A stretch of 64,000 bases of DNA. Origin: Pseudocercospora fijiensis CIRAD86. Its lineage: Eukaryota; Ascomycota; Dothideomycetes; Mycosphaerellales; Mycosphaerellaceae. A program made the translations under genes and the position numbers. Shown here one piece after another: positions 55,581-64,000 of the stretch. Positions within the stretch are counted from its first letter, which is position 1. Every line of letters begins with the position of its first letter. Location of the stretch: positions 3,892,596 through 3,956,595 of the forward strand of contig NW_006921535.1 of assembly GCF_000340215.1 (NCBI RefSeq), read 5' to 3'. The notes under the pieces are model-generated. The model did not search any database. It was not told where the DNA came from and saw only the letters and a program-made list of their open reading frames with translations.

Positions 55581-57456
55581 TCATTCGATATCCCAAACCT
55601 CCTCCTCTCGATTCCTAATGTAAGGCACAGGAACATCCGCACCATACTTGACCAATCCAATCGTCCTCCCATCCCCCAGAAAAGCAAAAATATTATCGGG
55701 ATCCTTATACTCAATCTCAAAATGTTCAAACCTCGGCCTCTTCATGAATTTCAAATGATGCAACATACTTCCCGGCCAAATCAACACTCTCCCATCTTTC
55801 GTATTCTCCTTATACCTAATTCACAAAATCAATTCATGTTGCAGCAGCAGCCCCCAACATAAACGGAGGTAGGTATGGTATGGCATGGGAATAACTCACC
55901 AAGACTTGCAGTCCTCACTCCAAATCGAATGCTTCGCATGCCAAGCATCCATATACGCGTTCAACTGATCCGTCACGTTCTGTTTCGGAAACATGCTCTT
56001 GATCCCATCTTCCTGCACCTTCCTCGCACACTGCATGATATATTCCGACTGCGTCTCATGAGAAGGTAAAGCGCACCCCTGACCCCAATTCCCTCGAGGT
56101 CCACTCACGACGAAATAATTCGGAAATCCGGGATGTGCGATGGATGCATAGATGTTTGGATCGGTTTGTTCTTGCATCACGCGTCCGCCGAGGCCGGTGA
56201 GACGGAAGTGTGGAAGGAATTGCACGTCGAAACCTGTGGCGCAGATGATCACGTCGACGTCAATTTCGCGTCCGGATTCCGTGGCCAGGCCGTGGGGAGT
56301 GATTTTGGATATCTCTCCCCATATCACTTCCACATTCTCCTTCGTCAAAGCTTCTAAATACCCTTCTCCCGGTGTCAGCCTTCTACAACCCGGGCTCCAA
56401 TCGGGAATCAATCTCTCTTTCAAGTCATCTCGATCGCCCAGTCTCGCTCTCATCGAATTCTGTACAAAGTCCTTAAATTTCACGTTCAATTCACTCCCAC
56501 GATAAAACATATCCCATCCGGCCATAAACGACTTTTCCATTCTCGTTCGATAATTTTGCAGGTATTCCGGATCTGTACGGAAACGTTGTTTCTCTCTTTC
56601 GGTGTAATGATGTTTTCCTGCGGCTGCGGGATCTTGGGCGAGAGGGTCTGCTTCGGTGTTTGTGATGTTGGTGCCGAATTGGGGGGATATGTAAGTTTTG
56701 TTTCGCATGAAGACGGAAAGTTTTGAGACGGCTGGGGCGATGGCAGAGACGATTTGGATTGAGGAGCTGCCTGTACCGATTACTGCGACGGTTTTGTTGG
56801 TTAGGTCGACATCTTCTTTGGGCCAATTCGCGGAGTGGACGAGATTGCCTTGGAAGGAGTGGAGACCTTGGATTGCTGGCCATTTCCACTTTGACAGGAC
56901 GCCGGCGCCGTTGATCAGGATGTTGCAGGTATCAAAGAAGGTTTTGTTGGTTCTGCGGTCTTTTAGTTCGACGTTCCAGATTCCTTTCAGATCGTCCCAT
57001 TCGGCACTGATGACTTCGGTGTTTGTCACGACGTATGGTTCTAGATGATTTTCGTGGAAGAATTTCAAGAAGTACTCTTGGATCTCGGGAGCATAGGCAT
57101 AATAGCCGCTCCAGTCTGGATTGGGATAGAACGGGAAAGTGTACGTATGTGCTGGGATATCGCAAGCACATCTGTGATACGGGCATGGCCATGTCCATCA
57201 GCGAGGATGCTTTGGATGCAGAACATTTTCATACATGTAGGTGGTCTTACCCAGGATACCTATTCTCATACCAAGTCCCTCCCACACCGTCGTTCTTCTC
57301 ATAACAGACCAGCTCATAGTTCGTCAACATCTTCCGTGCTTTATATGCGCATAGCATGCCGGCAGCACCCATTCCCACGTGGATGATTCGGATCCTTTGT
57401 GGCTCGCATTGTGGATGGTCAGGCACCTGAATGCCCGGGTCCTGAACGTGAGGCAT
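55581..57456 (-). CDS. Flavin-dependent Baeyer-Villiger-type monooxygenase
   Basis: Exons 57456..57251, 57171..55900 and 55815..55581 join across introns of 79 and 84 bp to give 570 residues. The FAD-binding Rossmann motif GMGAAG is at residues 28-33, followed by GVGGTWYENRYPG, whose last codon is completed by the second exon (CACDIPAHTY). The class signature F-x-G-x3-H-x3-W-P is present (FQGNLVHSANWP), then the NADPH Rossmann motif VIGTGSSS. Enzymes of this class insert oxygen next to a carbonyl or oxidise heteroatoms, often in degradation or secondary metabolism. No cluster partner such as a polyketide synthase is nearby, so the substrate is open. An extra upstream exon cannot be excluded. 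Confidence 0.9.
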
Positions 57457-57974
57457 ACTTTGACAGACTCGGGTTCGCTGACGATGATTTTTAGATGCGT
57501 AGCAGTCTCTGGGTCGTGAATGGTGATGTGGACGGATGTGCAGTAAATGAAGAACGCATGAAGTTCATTTAGGCACTCGGAAACTTCTCCATTGCGACCT
57601 TGACATTCATGCCTTGCTGTTAATAAACGATAAGCGCCTTGTCGCAGGCCCCGCCTATGTCCAAATTTTTCAACCTCGGACAAGAACACGATTTGTTGTT
57701 CGAACGAGCGTTTGAGTGTGGCAAGTGGAGTAGAGTCGCGTGGGCTGACATGTGTCCGCGCTGGCCGTGTTGGCGGGGCTCTTGTGAATCGGCGCTCTAT
57801 AGCATGCAGTGACCTCTGAGCATTGGAGTCTGATCATACAAAAGTGAATAAAGCGTCATATCTCACTCCACATTCAAGCAATGCTTTGATAATGCCGTGC
57901 GCTTCTTCAGGATGCTTACAGCCAACCACACAGCATCAGGCCGGGATTGTTGCCCATGCACCTGAAGATCCTAA
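57457..57974. other. Intergenic region upstream of the monooxygenase
   Basis: The DNA lies between two same-strand genes, the end of GCP3 and the start of the monooxygenase. Only short frames; no gene is supported. Confidence 0.5.
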
Positions 57975-60773
57975 TCAGGCACTGTTGCCGTCTTCTCCTC
58001 TGGTACTAGCTCTCGCAGCTGTACTCGCCGTGGCAATACTTGCGGTCCTCATCGTAGTCTTGTCCTTCTCTGGTCCTGGCTTTGCTCGGCGTCTCTTAGC
58101 CGGAGTATACACATCGTTAAAGTTCATGGCGATCGCTAAAAATCGCATGTCGCTATCGGGTTGGTACGCCAAGTCTCCAAGCAGTATATTGACTTTGCTC
58201 TTGAACTCCGCTTCGAGACTGTTCAATCGTTGTCGAAGTGCCGCTAGCATATTCCGTTCGCCTTCGAGACCCCCTTGCAGCGGCAATAAAGGCGGGATAG
58301 GAGAATCGGTCTCACGCTCGCGTAGTCTGGATCGCGTGGAGCTGGAGCTGGGGAAGAGCGGTGATTGTTGCGCTGTATCCTCGTCGGCCTCAGTAATACC
58401 CCATCTTCCTGCTCTGGTACGTGTCTCGATACGAGCGGCCAGATCCTGACGCCGAGTAAACTCGGCCACGCTGTAAGAGTATAGGCTGTCCAACGAGTCG
58501 CGATATGCGAGCATCAATTTGAACAGTTCATGCAACTGTGTCGTGAAATCGAGACCGACCATGCCCGAGGCACCTAGCAGTCCCTTCCGCGTAATATTGC
58601 GGAGATACTCTGCGTGGGCGTCGATGAGTGTGTCCAGCGTGGCATCCGGCTTGCGAATGTTCTTTTGCAGATCTGCCCATCCTTTCTCGATCACCTCGAA
58701 GAGGACGTAGTATTGCAATTGATCAATGAAATGAATCATCTCTGCAAGCCGACCCCTTGCGACCTTCCAGTCGGCTCCGAGTTTATCGCCCACCGCGCCC
58801 AAAACGCCTCGAGCACCCGTCTGTAGTCGCCGCCAAGTTGACGAAAGGGCGAACTCAACGCGCTTGACACGCCAGAGGAAGTTGAACACCTTGAGATACT
58901 GCCTGCCTGCCCATGGCGTGACAATAACGTCTAAAGGAGCATCAACGCGATACTCGAGAGTGAAAACGTCCCAGCCTATTTCGCCGTGGCTCAGCTCCAA
59001 CATGCGAGCGTCTAACCTCCTAAGTACATCGGCGCTATCGTGCTGGGCGTTTGAGTTGCGAATGGCGTGCTCTAGTTGCGCTGTCAAGGTATGTCGATAT
59101 TGGCTGTTCGCCGGTCTATCCAGATTTTGCGCCAAGGATTCCATGAGCAAGGCTATGAAGTCACCTTGGCCCAGCAACAGATATTTCTTCATGGCGCGAA
59201 GATGTGACGACAGTGCAAATTTCGACTCGAGGAGTGTCATCAGACGCGCCATGACAGTTTTGTAAGCCTCGTCAATGCTAGAAGATAATGTTGCCGTGTC
59301 GCCATATTTCAGCTCTCGCGTCGCGGATTTGCTGTACGACTCCACCCAAGCGCTGTCTCCACAGGCATAGCGGATGAAGTTCAAGGATTTGCCTATCAGA
59401 TAGACTCGCGTTGCAAAATCTGCCGCAGTGATCGATGGTATCATGTTCTCTTGCACGCGATATTTGTCTTGCCAGACACTAGTTGCACCGCCGTCTTCGT
59501 AGTCGTGGTTCTCAATGACGAAAAACTCCTTGTGAGGGTCTTCCAATTCGCCATTGTAAATCCAAGCTTGCAGCATGTGGTAGAATGGCCTCGTAATCTG
59601 CGGAAGCAGTCTTTCTGCGAAACTGTGGACAAAAGGATCTCCATGTTGCGATGAGAAGTTGTGAATGAGTGTGATCAGCTCGCCGCCCTTCTTGCCTCGC
59701 ACAGCTTCAACCATCATACTCATGAGCCGCAGACCAAGAGTCGCCTCTCGAGTCCAGACCACACATCGCTTGAGTGTCACGCCTGCCTTGCCCAAGCCAC
59801 GATCGGGCGCGTTCTCGTCTAGTTGCGCGAGCGCTCGTCGTATTTGACCCTCCAAGGTCGCGACGAGGCTCAAGTAGGAACGTAATTCCTGTCCAATGGC
59901 CGAACGCAGACTTTGACCAACAAGACCTCCTTCCTGCGACTCTATAAATTCTGCCAACGACTTGTAAAGCAGAGAAGGTTCGGCAAGCTGGTGGAGAAGG
60001 GCTATAATTGGCACAGGCAGAGTGGTGGGAAGCTGCAAAGACTTCTTGTCGGCGAAGGGCAAGTGCGTCGATGACAAGCCTTGCAAGGTGAAGGGCAGAT
60101 CTCGCAAGAGAGCAGACTCCGCGGGCTCGAGACCGTCCATTGCTTTCCTAGGCTGAGAATTCGGTACAGGAGCAGAAGCCACTTGTGTCTGTTGGGGGCG
60201 CGGTCTTGTCGGCACAGGCTTCTCTCTATCTCTCGTTGGCGTCCGAGTGCTTGTGCTGTCTGTCGGGACCCTAGGGAGACCATTTCTAGCAAACGCCTCG
60301 TCGAAGACTTCATTCTTCTCCTCGTAGAGCTCGGCTTCGCTATCCTGCCGTTGGATCGACTGATCTACCTGCAGCATGCCTTCCTCCTGTCCATGCTCAT
60401 CATGCCCATGTCCATACCCGTTGGTCTGTTCGCCTTCACTCACTTTCAGCAAGAAGTAGAGGATTTGCCATTTGTTATTCAGCACTGGCTGCGCAAGCAA
60501 TCGCGAATACAGGTTACTGAACGCAGCCGCCTTCTCAGGACTTGCGTTTTCGCGCAGTAGCTTGGCTCTTATCAAGTCCGCCGCCTGGGGCACGTCGTCG
60601 GCGGGTAGCTGGTTAGTCGGCGCGCTCGAGAGGATTTCAGTCGTTGCGGTGTTTGCGTCTTCCCATCTTTGGTCGGCGCGTTCTTCAGCTTCGCCGGGTT
60701 GCTGTGCGGGCACGAGCCGTTCTAGCAATGACTGAATTGCACTTTCGATGCGCTCTTCTTGCGACTTCGACAT
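57975..60773 (-). CDS. SPC98: Gamma-tubulin complex component GCP3/Spc98
   Basis: This single exon gives 932 residues from MSKSQEERIESAIQ. The frame stays open upstream with other ATGs, but that stretch is not protein-like. The N-terminal extension (1-225) is charged and disordered. The GCP N-terminal domain follows at about 230-570, containing LLRDLPFTLQGLSSTHLPF, PFYHMLQAWIYNGELEDPHK-type GRIP motif 1 and EFFV. The C-terminal gamma-tubulin-binding domain spans about 570-830, with MKKYLLLGQGDFIALLMESL and YLKVFNFLWRVKRVEFAL. The C-terminal 100 residues are Ser/Arg-rich. GCP3 pairs with GCP2 to nucleate microtubules at spindle pole bodies. Length and the plan of a long N-terminus favour GCP3 over GCP2. 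Confidence 0.92.
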   Translation of the reverse strand: MSKSQEERIESAIQSLLERLVPAQQPGEAEERADQRWEDANTATTEILSSAPTNQLPADDVPQAADLIRAKLLRENASPEKAAAFSNLYSRLLAQPVLNNKWQILYFLLKVSEGEQTNGYGHGHDEHGQEEGMLQVDQSIQRQDSEAELYEEKNEVFDEAFARNGLPRVPTDSTSTRTPTRDREKPVPTRPRPQQTQVASAPVPNSQPRKAMDGLEPAESALLRDLPFTLQGLSSTHLPFADKKSLQLPTTLPVPIIALLHQLAEPSLLYKSLAEFIESQEGGLVGQSLRSAIGQELRSYLSLVATLEGQIRRALAQLDENAPDRGLGKAGVTLKRCVVWTREATLGLRLMSMMVEAVRGKKGGELITLIHNFSSQHGDPFVHSFAERLLPQITRPFYHMLQAWIYNGELEDPHKEFFVIENHDYEDGGATSVWQDKYRVQENMIPSITAADFATRVYLIGKSLNFIRYACGDSAWVESYSKSATRELKYGDTATLSSSIDEAYKTVMARLMTLLESKFALSSHLRAMKKYLLLGQGDFIALLMESLAQNLDRPANSQYRHTLTAQLEHAIRNSNAQHDSADVLRRLDARMLELSHGEIGWDVFTLEYRVDAPLDVIVTPWAGRQYLKVFNFLWRVKRVEFALSSTWRRLQTGARGVLGAVGDKLGADWKVARGRLAEMIHFIDQLQYYVLFEVIEKGWADLQKNIRKPDATLDTLIDAHAEYLRNITRKGLLGASGMVGLDFTTQLHELFKLMLAYRDSLDSLYSYSVAEFTRRQDLAARIETRTRAGRWGITEADEDTAQQSPLFPSSSSTRSRLRERETDSPIPPLLPLQGGLEGERNMLAALRQRLNSLEAEFKSKVNILLGDLAYQPDSDMRFLAIAMNFNDVYTPAKRRRAKPGPEKDKTTMRTASIATASTAARASTRGEDGNSA

Positions 60774-61412
60774 TGTGCTCTTTTCGCATTCTGGAAATAT
60801 TGACTGTTGCAATCGGAGGGTCTGGCCACTCAGGCGACGCGAATGTTTCGAGCGTTGTTTTGAGAACGCGCGCCTGCTGCGGGGCAAGTGGACTCGAGCA
60901 TGTGAAACACGAATTGGGAAGACTTCCAGTAGACCAATAAGATATTGGAAGTGTGCGAGGATGTTCATGTACAATGGTGGATTTGAATATGAATTATTTT
61001 GCTTTGGCTCACTCATCATATCGTAGCATGTGCCTGAGATCCTGTCCAGACACTTCGTCTCCCTCCCAGGAAATGCCACGTAGTCCACCCATTTCTTCTG
61101 TGGTGACGCCGAACTCCCATCAGTCGTAACGAAATTTCCGCGTCGGCGGCCGCATGTCAAAGCTAATACACAAGTGTCATGTACAGTTCAAACTACAAAT
61201 AGTCCATGCTCCAACGCTTGGCTAGCCTGACCAAGGTCTCTGCGGATGACCATGGCTGCCAACCTGCGATGAGTCGGACATGTTCAAGTATCTCGAAGGC
61301 GACTCTATGCTCGCTGCAACGCCATAATTGGAACGGTCAAGGGTGTCAGAGGGCTCCTAGCTGCCTTTTGTGTCAGCGAGGTCTCCAGCGATGCCTGCGA
61401 GACAAGATCCTG
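60774..61412. other. Intergenic region between GCP3 and the bZIP gene
   Basis: It serves as the GCP3 upstream region and the bZIP 3' flank, both on the minus strand. An open frame continues upstream from GCP3 to 61160, but its composition is unlike the gene. Confidence 0.5.
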
Positions 61413-63303
61413 TTACCTCCTCTGCAGCTGACCCTGAGGCATCTGTCCTTGCTGTGCCATACCTGGGCCGCCCTGGCCCATCATTCCATACGGGTTGGCG
61501 TAATGCTGAGTATCGCCGGCTATTTGTTGCATGGCCATACCTGAGATACCCTGTGCTTGTGATACTGGGCAATCCTTATGCGCCAGTAGCAATGTCTTGA
61601 GGCCGACTATTTCCTCACGAAGCTGAGTGACAGTTGCGGCCAGTGCGTCGTTCTCTGTGCTGAAGATCTCGACCTTCTGCTGCAAGTTTGCCAACCACTG
61701 CTTCTTGCGTTGCCGACACTTCAAGGCGGCGACACTGTCGTGCGTTAGCGGAGGTAAGCTTCAGGAACAGCAACTAGTACATACCGATTTCGCTCAAGGA
61801 AATTCTTGCGCTTCTCCTCATCGGTCATCTTCTTGCCTTTATCATCCAGATTTTCGTCGTCGCCTTCGGGACTACCTTCCATATCATCAGGTTCTTCCGA
61901 CATGGCACTGGCACCACGACCCTTCTTGCTCGCAGGTCCTTTGGCAGGTGTCTCTTCGGCTTTCCTCTTGCCATTCGCGGCCTTTCCGGCAGCGCCCTTC
62001 TTGCCGCGTGTGTTGCGAGAGTTGGACTTGGTATCTTCCTCAGAGTACTGGTCGACTCCTTCTGTGCTACCGGAGATATTGCTGCCGATGCTTGCTTTGT
62101 TTCCGCCACGGTTGTCTTGTACGGTCTGCTGGTAGCCTGGTTGCTGCGGTGCCATGGTATAACTCTGCGCATTCCGCTGCTGACCACCAGCCTGTGCCAG
62201 CATAAAGAGACCGTTGGCAGCCTCGTTACTTTGATGTGATCCGAACGGATCTTGGTTGTCTTGTTGTGCACTCGCATTCGGGTTGTACGGCTTGCTGTCG
62301 AGGTCGGGCTGGATGTTGGGATTTTGTTGCGGCTGGCTTGTTGCAGGATGTGAGCCAATGTAGCTATTGGCCTGTGTCTGCGCTCGAGCTGTCATTGCCG
62401 TGCGATGGAAGTCCAGAGTACCGGGCGTGGCTCCTCCACTCTGCAGTTGATTGTACAATGCTTGAGAATTGGGCGATGGCTGCGGGAACATGGACCCGCC
62501 ACCGCCAGGCGTCAAGCCAGTGCGAAGGGACGACTCGTTGGGAGTCGGGAAGCTTCCAGCAAAGTGGTGATCGCTGTTGAAATAGTCGTTCGATCCAGTT
62601 GGGCCGGTGAGCATAGCAGGACTCAATGGACCTTGACGAAGAGAACCGGGCCAGCCGGGTGTGTTGCCAGGTAAAAGCGACGCTGGCGACGTAAGGCTAG
62701 TTACACCTGGTAACTGCGTCTTGCCCGGTGTCTCGGCAGGGTTGCCAAAGGCGTTCTCAAATGGATTCGGCTCTTTCGAGAGGTGACTGGTATTTCCAAA
62801 GTAGTCGCCGTCCCCGTTCTGCGTGGGTTTTGGTGGTGGAGCGAGGGGCGCATTGGTGGGTGCGGCGTTGACCTCCTTGTGATCGGCGTCGTCTGGTTGC
62901 TTGATAGTCGGGACAGACGTTTCTGTTATCCAGTTAGTCATGCGTGGTCGCACTGGGCATGTTGTCGCAACGAGCAGTGACGACGAACCTGGCTTCGCCT
63001 CTCCTTCCTTCTTCACTGAATCTAGTGTGCAGTCAGCAATGACGCTTTGCGCGTTAATGCGATCGACTGCGACAGGAGGCATGCCATGATTGCGATGGGA
63101 AGCGCGAGAAGGTAGACGATAAGGGCATGGCATGGCATGGCATGGCCGGTCGCAAAGCGACAGCGGAGATGAGTGGACGGCGACATACCTGAATTCTGCA
63201 GCGACGTGCGATTCGACCGCGGCGATGCTGTCTGACTCTTGCTGTTGGCATTGAGATGCGGTGAATTGGTAGCGGAGGAGCGTGTTGCAATCGAGGTAGC
63301 CAT
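61413..63303 (-). CDS. atfA: ATF/CREB-family bZIP transcription factor (Atf1/AtfA type)
   Basis: Exons 63303..63189, 63021..61785 and 61734..61413 join across introns of 167 and 50 bp to give 557 residues. The last intron splits the bZIP between NFLERNR and VAALKCRQRKKQWL, giving an intact basic region and a leucine zipper (VEIFSTENDALAATVTQLRE). The zipper is followed by the conserved block LLLAHKDCPVSQAQG. The N-terminal half holds the fungal Aft1 osmotic-stress type region (NPFENAFGNPAETPGKTQLP, then LTSPASLLPGNTPGWP and LSPAMLTGP). Atf1 orthologues act under the Hog1/Sty1/SakA stress MAP kinase and control oxidative and osmotic stress responses and conidial tolerance. The start is the first ATG of exon 1. 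Confidence 0.95.
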
Positions 63304-64000
63304 TGCGCCTACGTCACTGGTGATGATGATGATGATGATGTATCTGGGCTCGGCGTGATCGTCTGTTTTGGACTCTCCTTCCTCTCCACCACACTACTCG
63401 AACGTGCACAATGTTCCTCTTCTCTACCAGAATGTGTCAGCAATACGATGCACACCACAACACGCAAGCAACGATGCTGGCGACCCGATGCGCCTGCACA
63501 GGTCGATGCATTGCGATGCGATGCGGTCAAGGCAAGCGAGCACCTCTGCAGCATGCGACTGCGAGTGGCGACGCATCGCATTGTCGCACGCCGAGCAGCA
63601 ACGTGCCAACGTGTAAGCACGGCGGCAGCGATTCATTGCAGGACGAGTGTGTGGCTCTCGAATGGAAGACAACGTACCTTGGACCGGAGTCGTCGAGTCT
63701 CGTGATGGAATATCAGGCCTGTCGATGGCCTTCGCCTCTGGTGCTGCTTGTGCGTGACGCAATGTCCGATTCAAACCAGGAGGCGCGTCGATGATGCTGC
63801 GCTTTCCGCGAAACACCGACTCCAATGGTAATGATTGAGTGAGTGCCAAAAGATTGACCAGTCTTCGATATTGCTCCTCTGGTACGACGGCAACGTGACC
63901 GCGCACGCGAAACACCGTCTGCGCTGTGTAGAAAGGCAGGTGTGCTATGACGAAGGAAAGAGCGACCGACGTCATGCGAGGAGGTCTCGCGCTTTTGAGT
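63304..64000. promoter_or_regulatory. Upstream region of the bZIP gene with CRE-like sites
   Basis: On the minus strand TGACGT lies at 63311-63316, eight bases before the ATG, and ATGACGTC at 63968-63975. These match the core of the TGACGTCA site bound by ATF/CREB proteins. A 183-codon minus-strand frame here (63424-63975) is Arg/Ala/Ser-rich and I read it as leader or promoter, not a gene. A short (GAT)n tract lies at 63322-63340. Confidence 0.4.
63322..63340. repeat. (GAT)n microsatellite in the bZIP leader
   Basis: About six GAT units are directly visible, 19-37 bases upstream of the bZIP start codon and so probably in the 5' untranslated leader. Confidence 0.85.

Noticed and set aside
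60774..61160. In-frame N-terminal extension of GCP3 by 129 residues
   Set aside because: The stretch has irregular composition and falls in the expected promoter. The ATG at 60773 begins a sequence that looks like a normal GCP3 N-terminus.
63424..63975. A 183-codon minus-strand frame upstream of the bZIP gene
   Set aside because: The composition is Arg/Ala/Ser-rich with scattered cysteines, and it occupies the expected promoter and leader of the bZIP gene. It might be part of an unrelated gene cut by the window edge, but I cannot support that.
1..64000. CRISPR arrays, bacterial operons or viral coding regions
   Set aside because: No regularly spaced direct repeats were seen. Genes have spliceosomal introns and eukaryotic functions throughout, and no viral protein was recognised.

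Overview
The window reads as nuclear DNA of a filamentous ascomycete (Pezizomycotina). Most genes are interrupted by short GT-AG introns of about 50-85 bp. It contains a TEA-domain developmental regulator of the AbaA type, an Aft1/Atf1-type bZIP protein with its fungal-specific N-terminal region, and transposons wrecked by a C-to-T process that looks like repeat-induced point mutation (RIP). A Dothideomycete is my best guess. That is inference from gene style, not a measured placement.

Layout. 0-3.6 kb: gene-poor DNA, then a DapA-family aldolase. 3.6-7.2 kb: a complete but RIP-destroyed PIF/Harbinger transposon with 35-bp terminal inverted repeats. 7.5-25 kb: mostly housekeeping genes: a FolB-domain protein, a secreted GH76 mannanase-like enzyme, a Mim2-like mitochondrial protein, a seven-exon dynein light chain (LC8) divergent from the ribosome-biogenesis factor MRD1, abaA, the chaperonin subunit CCT3, and a TLC-domain membrane protein. 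25-30.6 kb: lineage-specific hypothetical ORFs and one nonsense-bearing pseudogene. 30.8-31.9 kb: a cysteine-rich small secreted protein gene followed by a TA-rich possible solo LTR. 31.9-43.4 kb: an acyl-CoA dehydrogenase divergent from INCENP/Sli15, a 531-bp MITE, a serine-rich hypothetical protein and a predicted membrane protein. 43.8-57.5 kb: an accessory stretch with a small secreted protein, a RIP-destroyed MULE-like transposon with an 8-bp target duplication, a DOMON-cytochrome b561 protein, a defensin-like peptide gene, an internally deleted sugar-transporter pseudogene, an ACR3-type arsenite transporter and a Baeyer-Villiger-type monooxygenase. 57.9-64 kb: gamma-tubulin complex protein GCP3/Spc98 and an ATF1-type bZIP factor with CRE-like sites upstream.

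The core genes cover the cytoskeleton and mitosis (LC8, CCT3, INCENP, GCP3), ribosome biogenesis (MRD1), development (AbaA) and stress signalling (ATF1). They do not form one pathway or cluster. The best candidates for new biology are two small secreted cysteine-rich proteins that only appear in full after splicing: a 75-residue precursor with a CS-alpha-beta defensin cysteine pattern (52.1-52.4 kb), and a 143-residue, 12-cysteine protein next to a degraded repeat (30.8-31.3 kb). All exon joins were made by eye from splice consensus and reading-frame continuity. No homology search was run.
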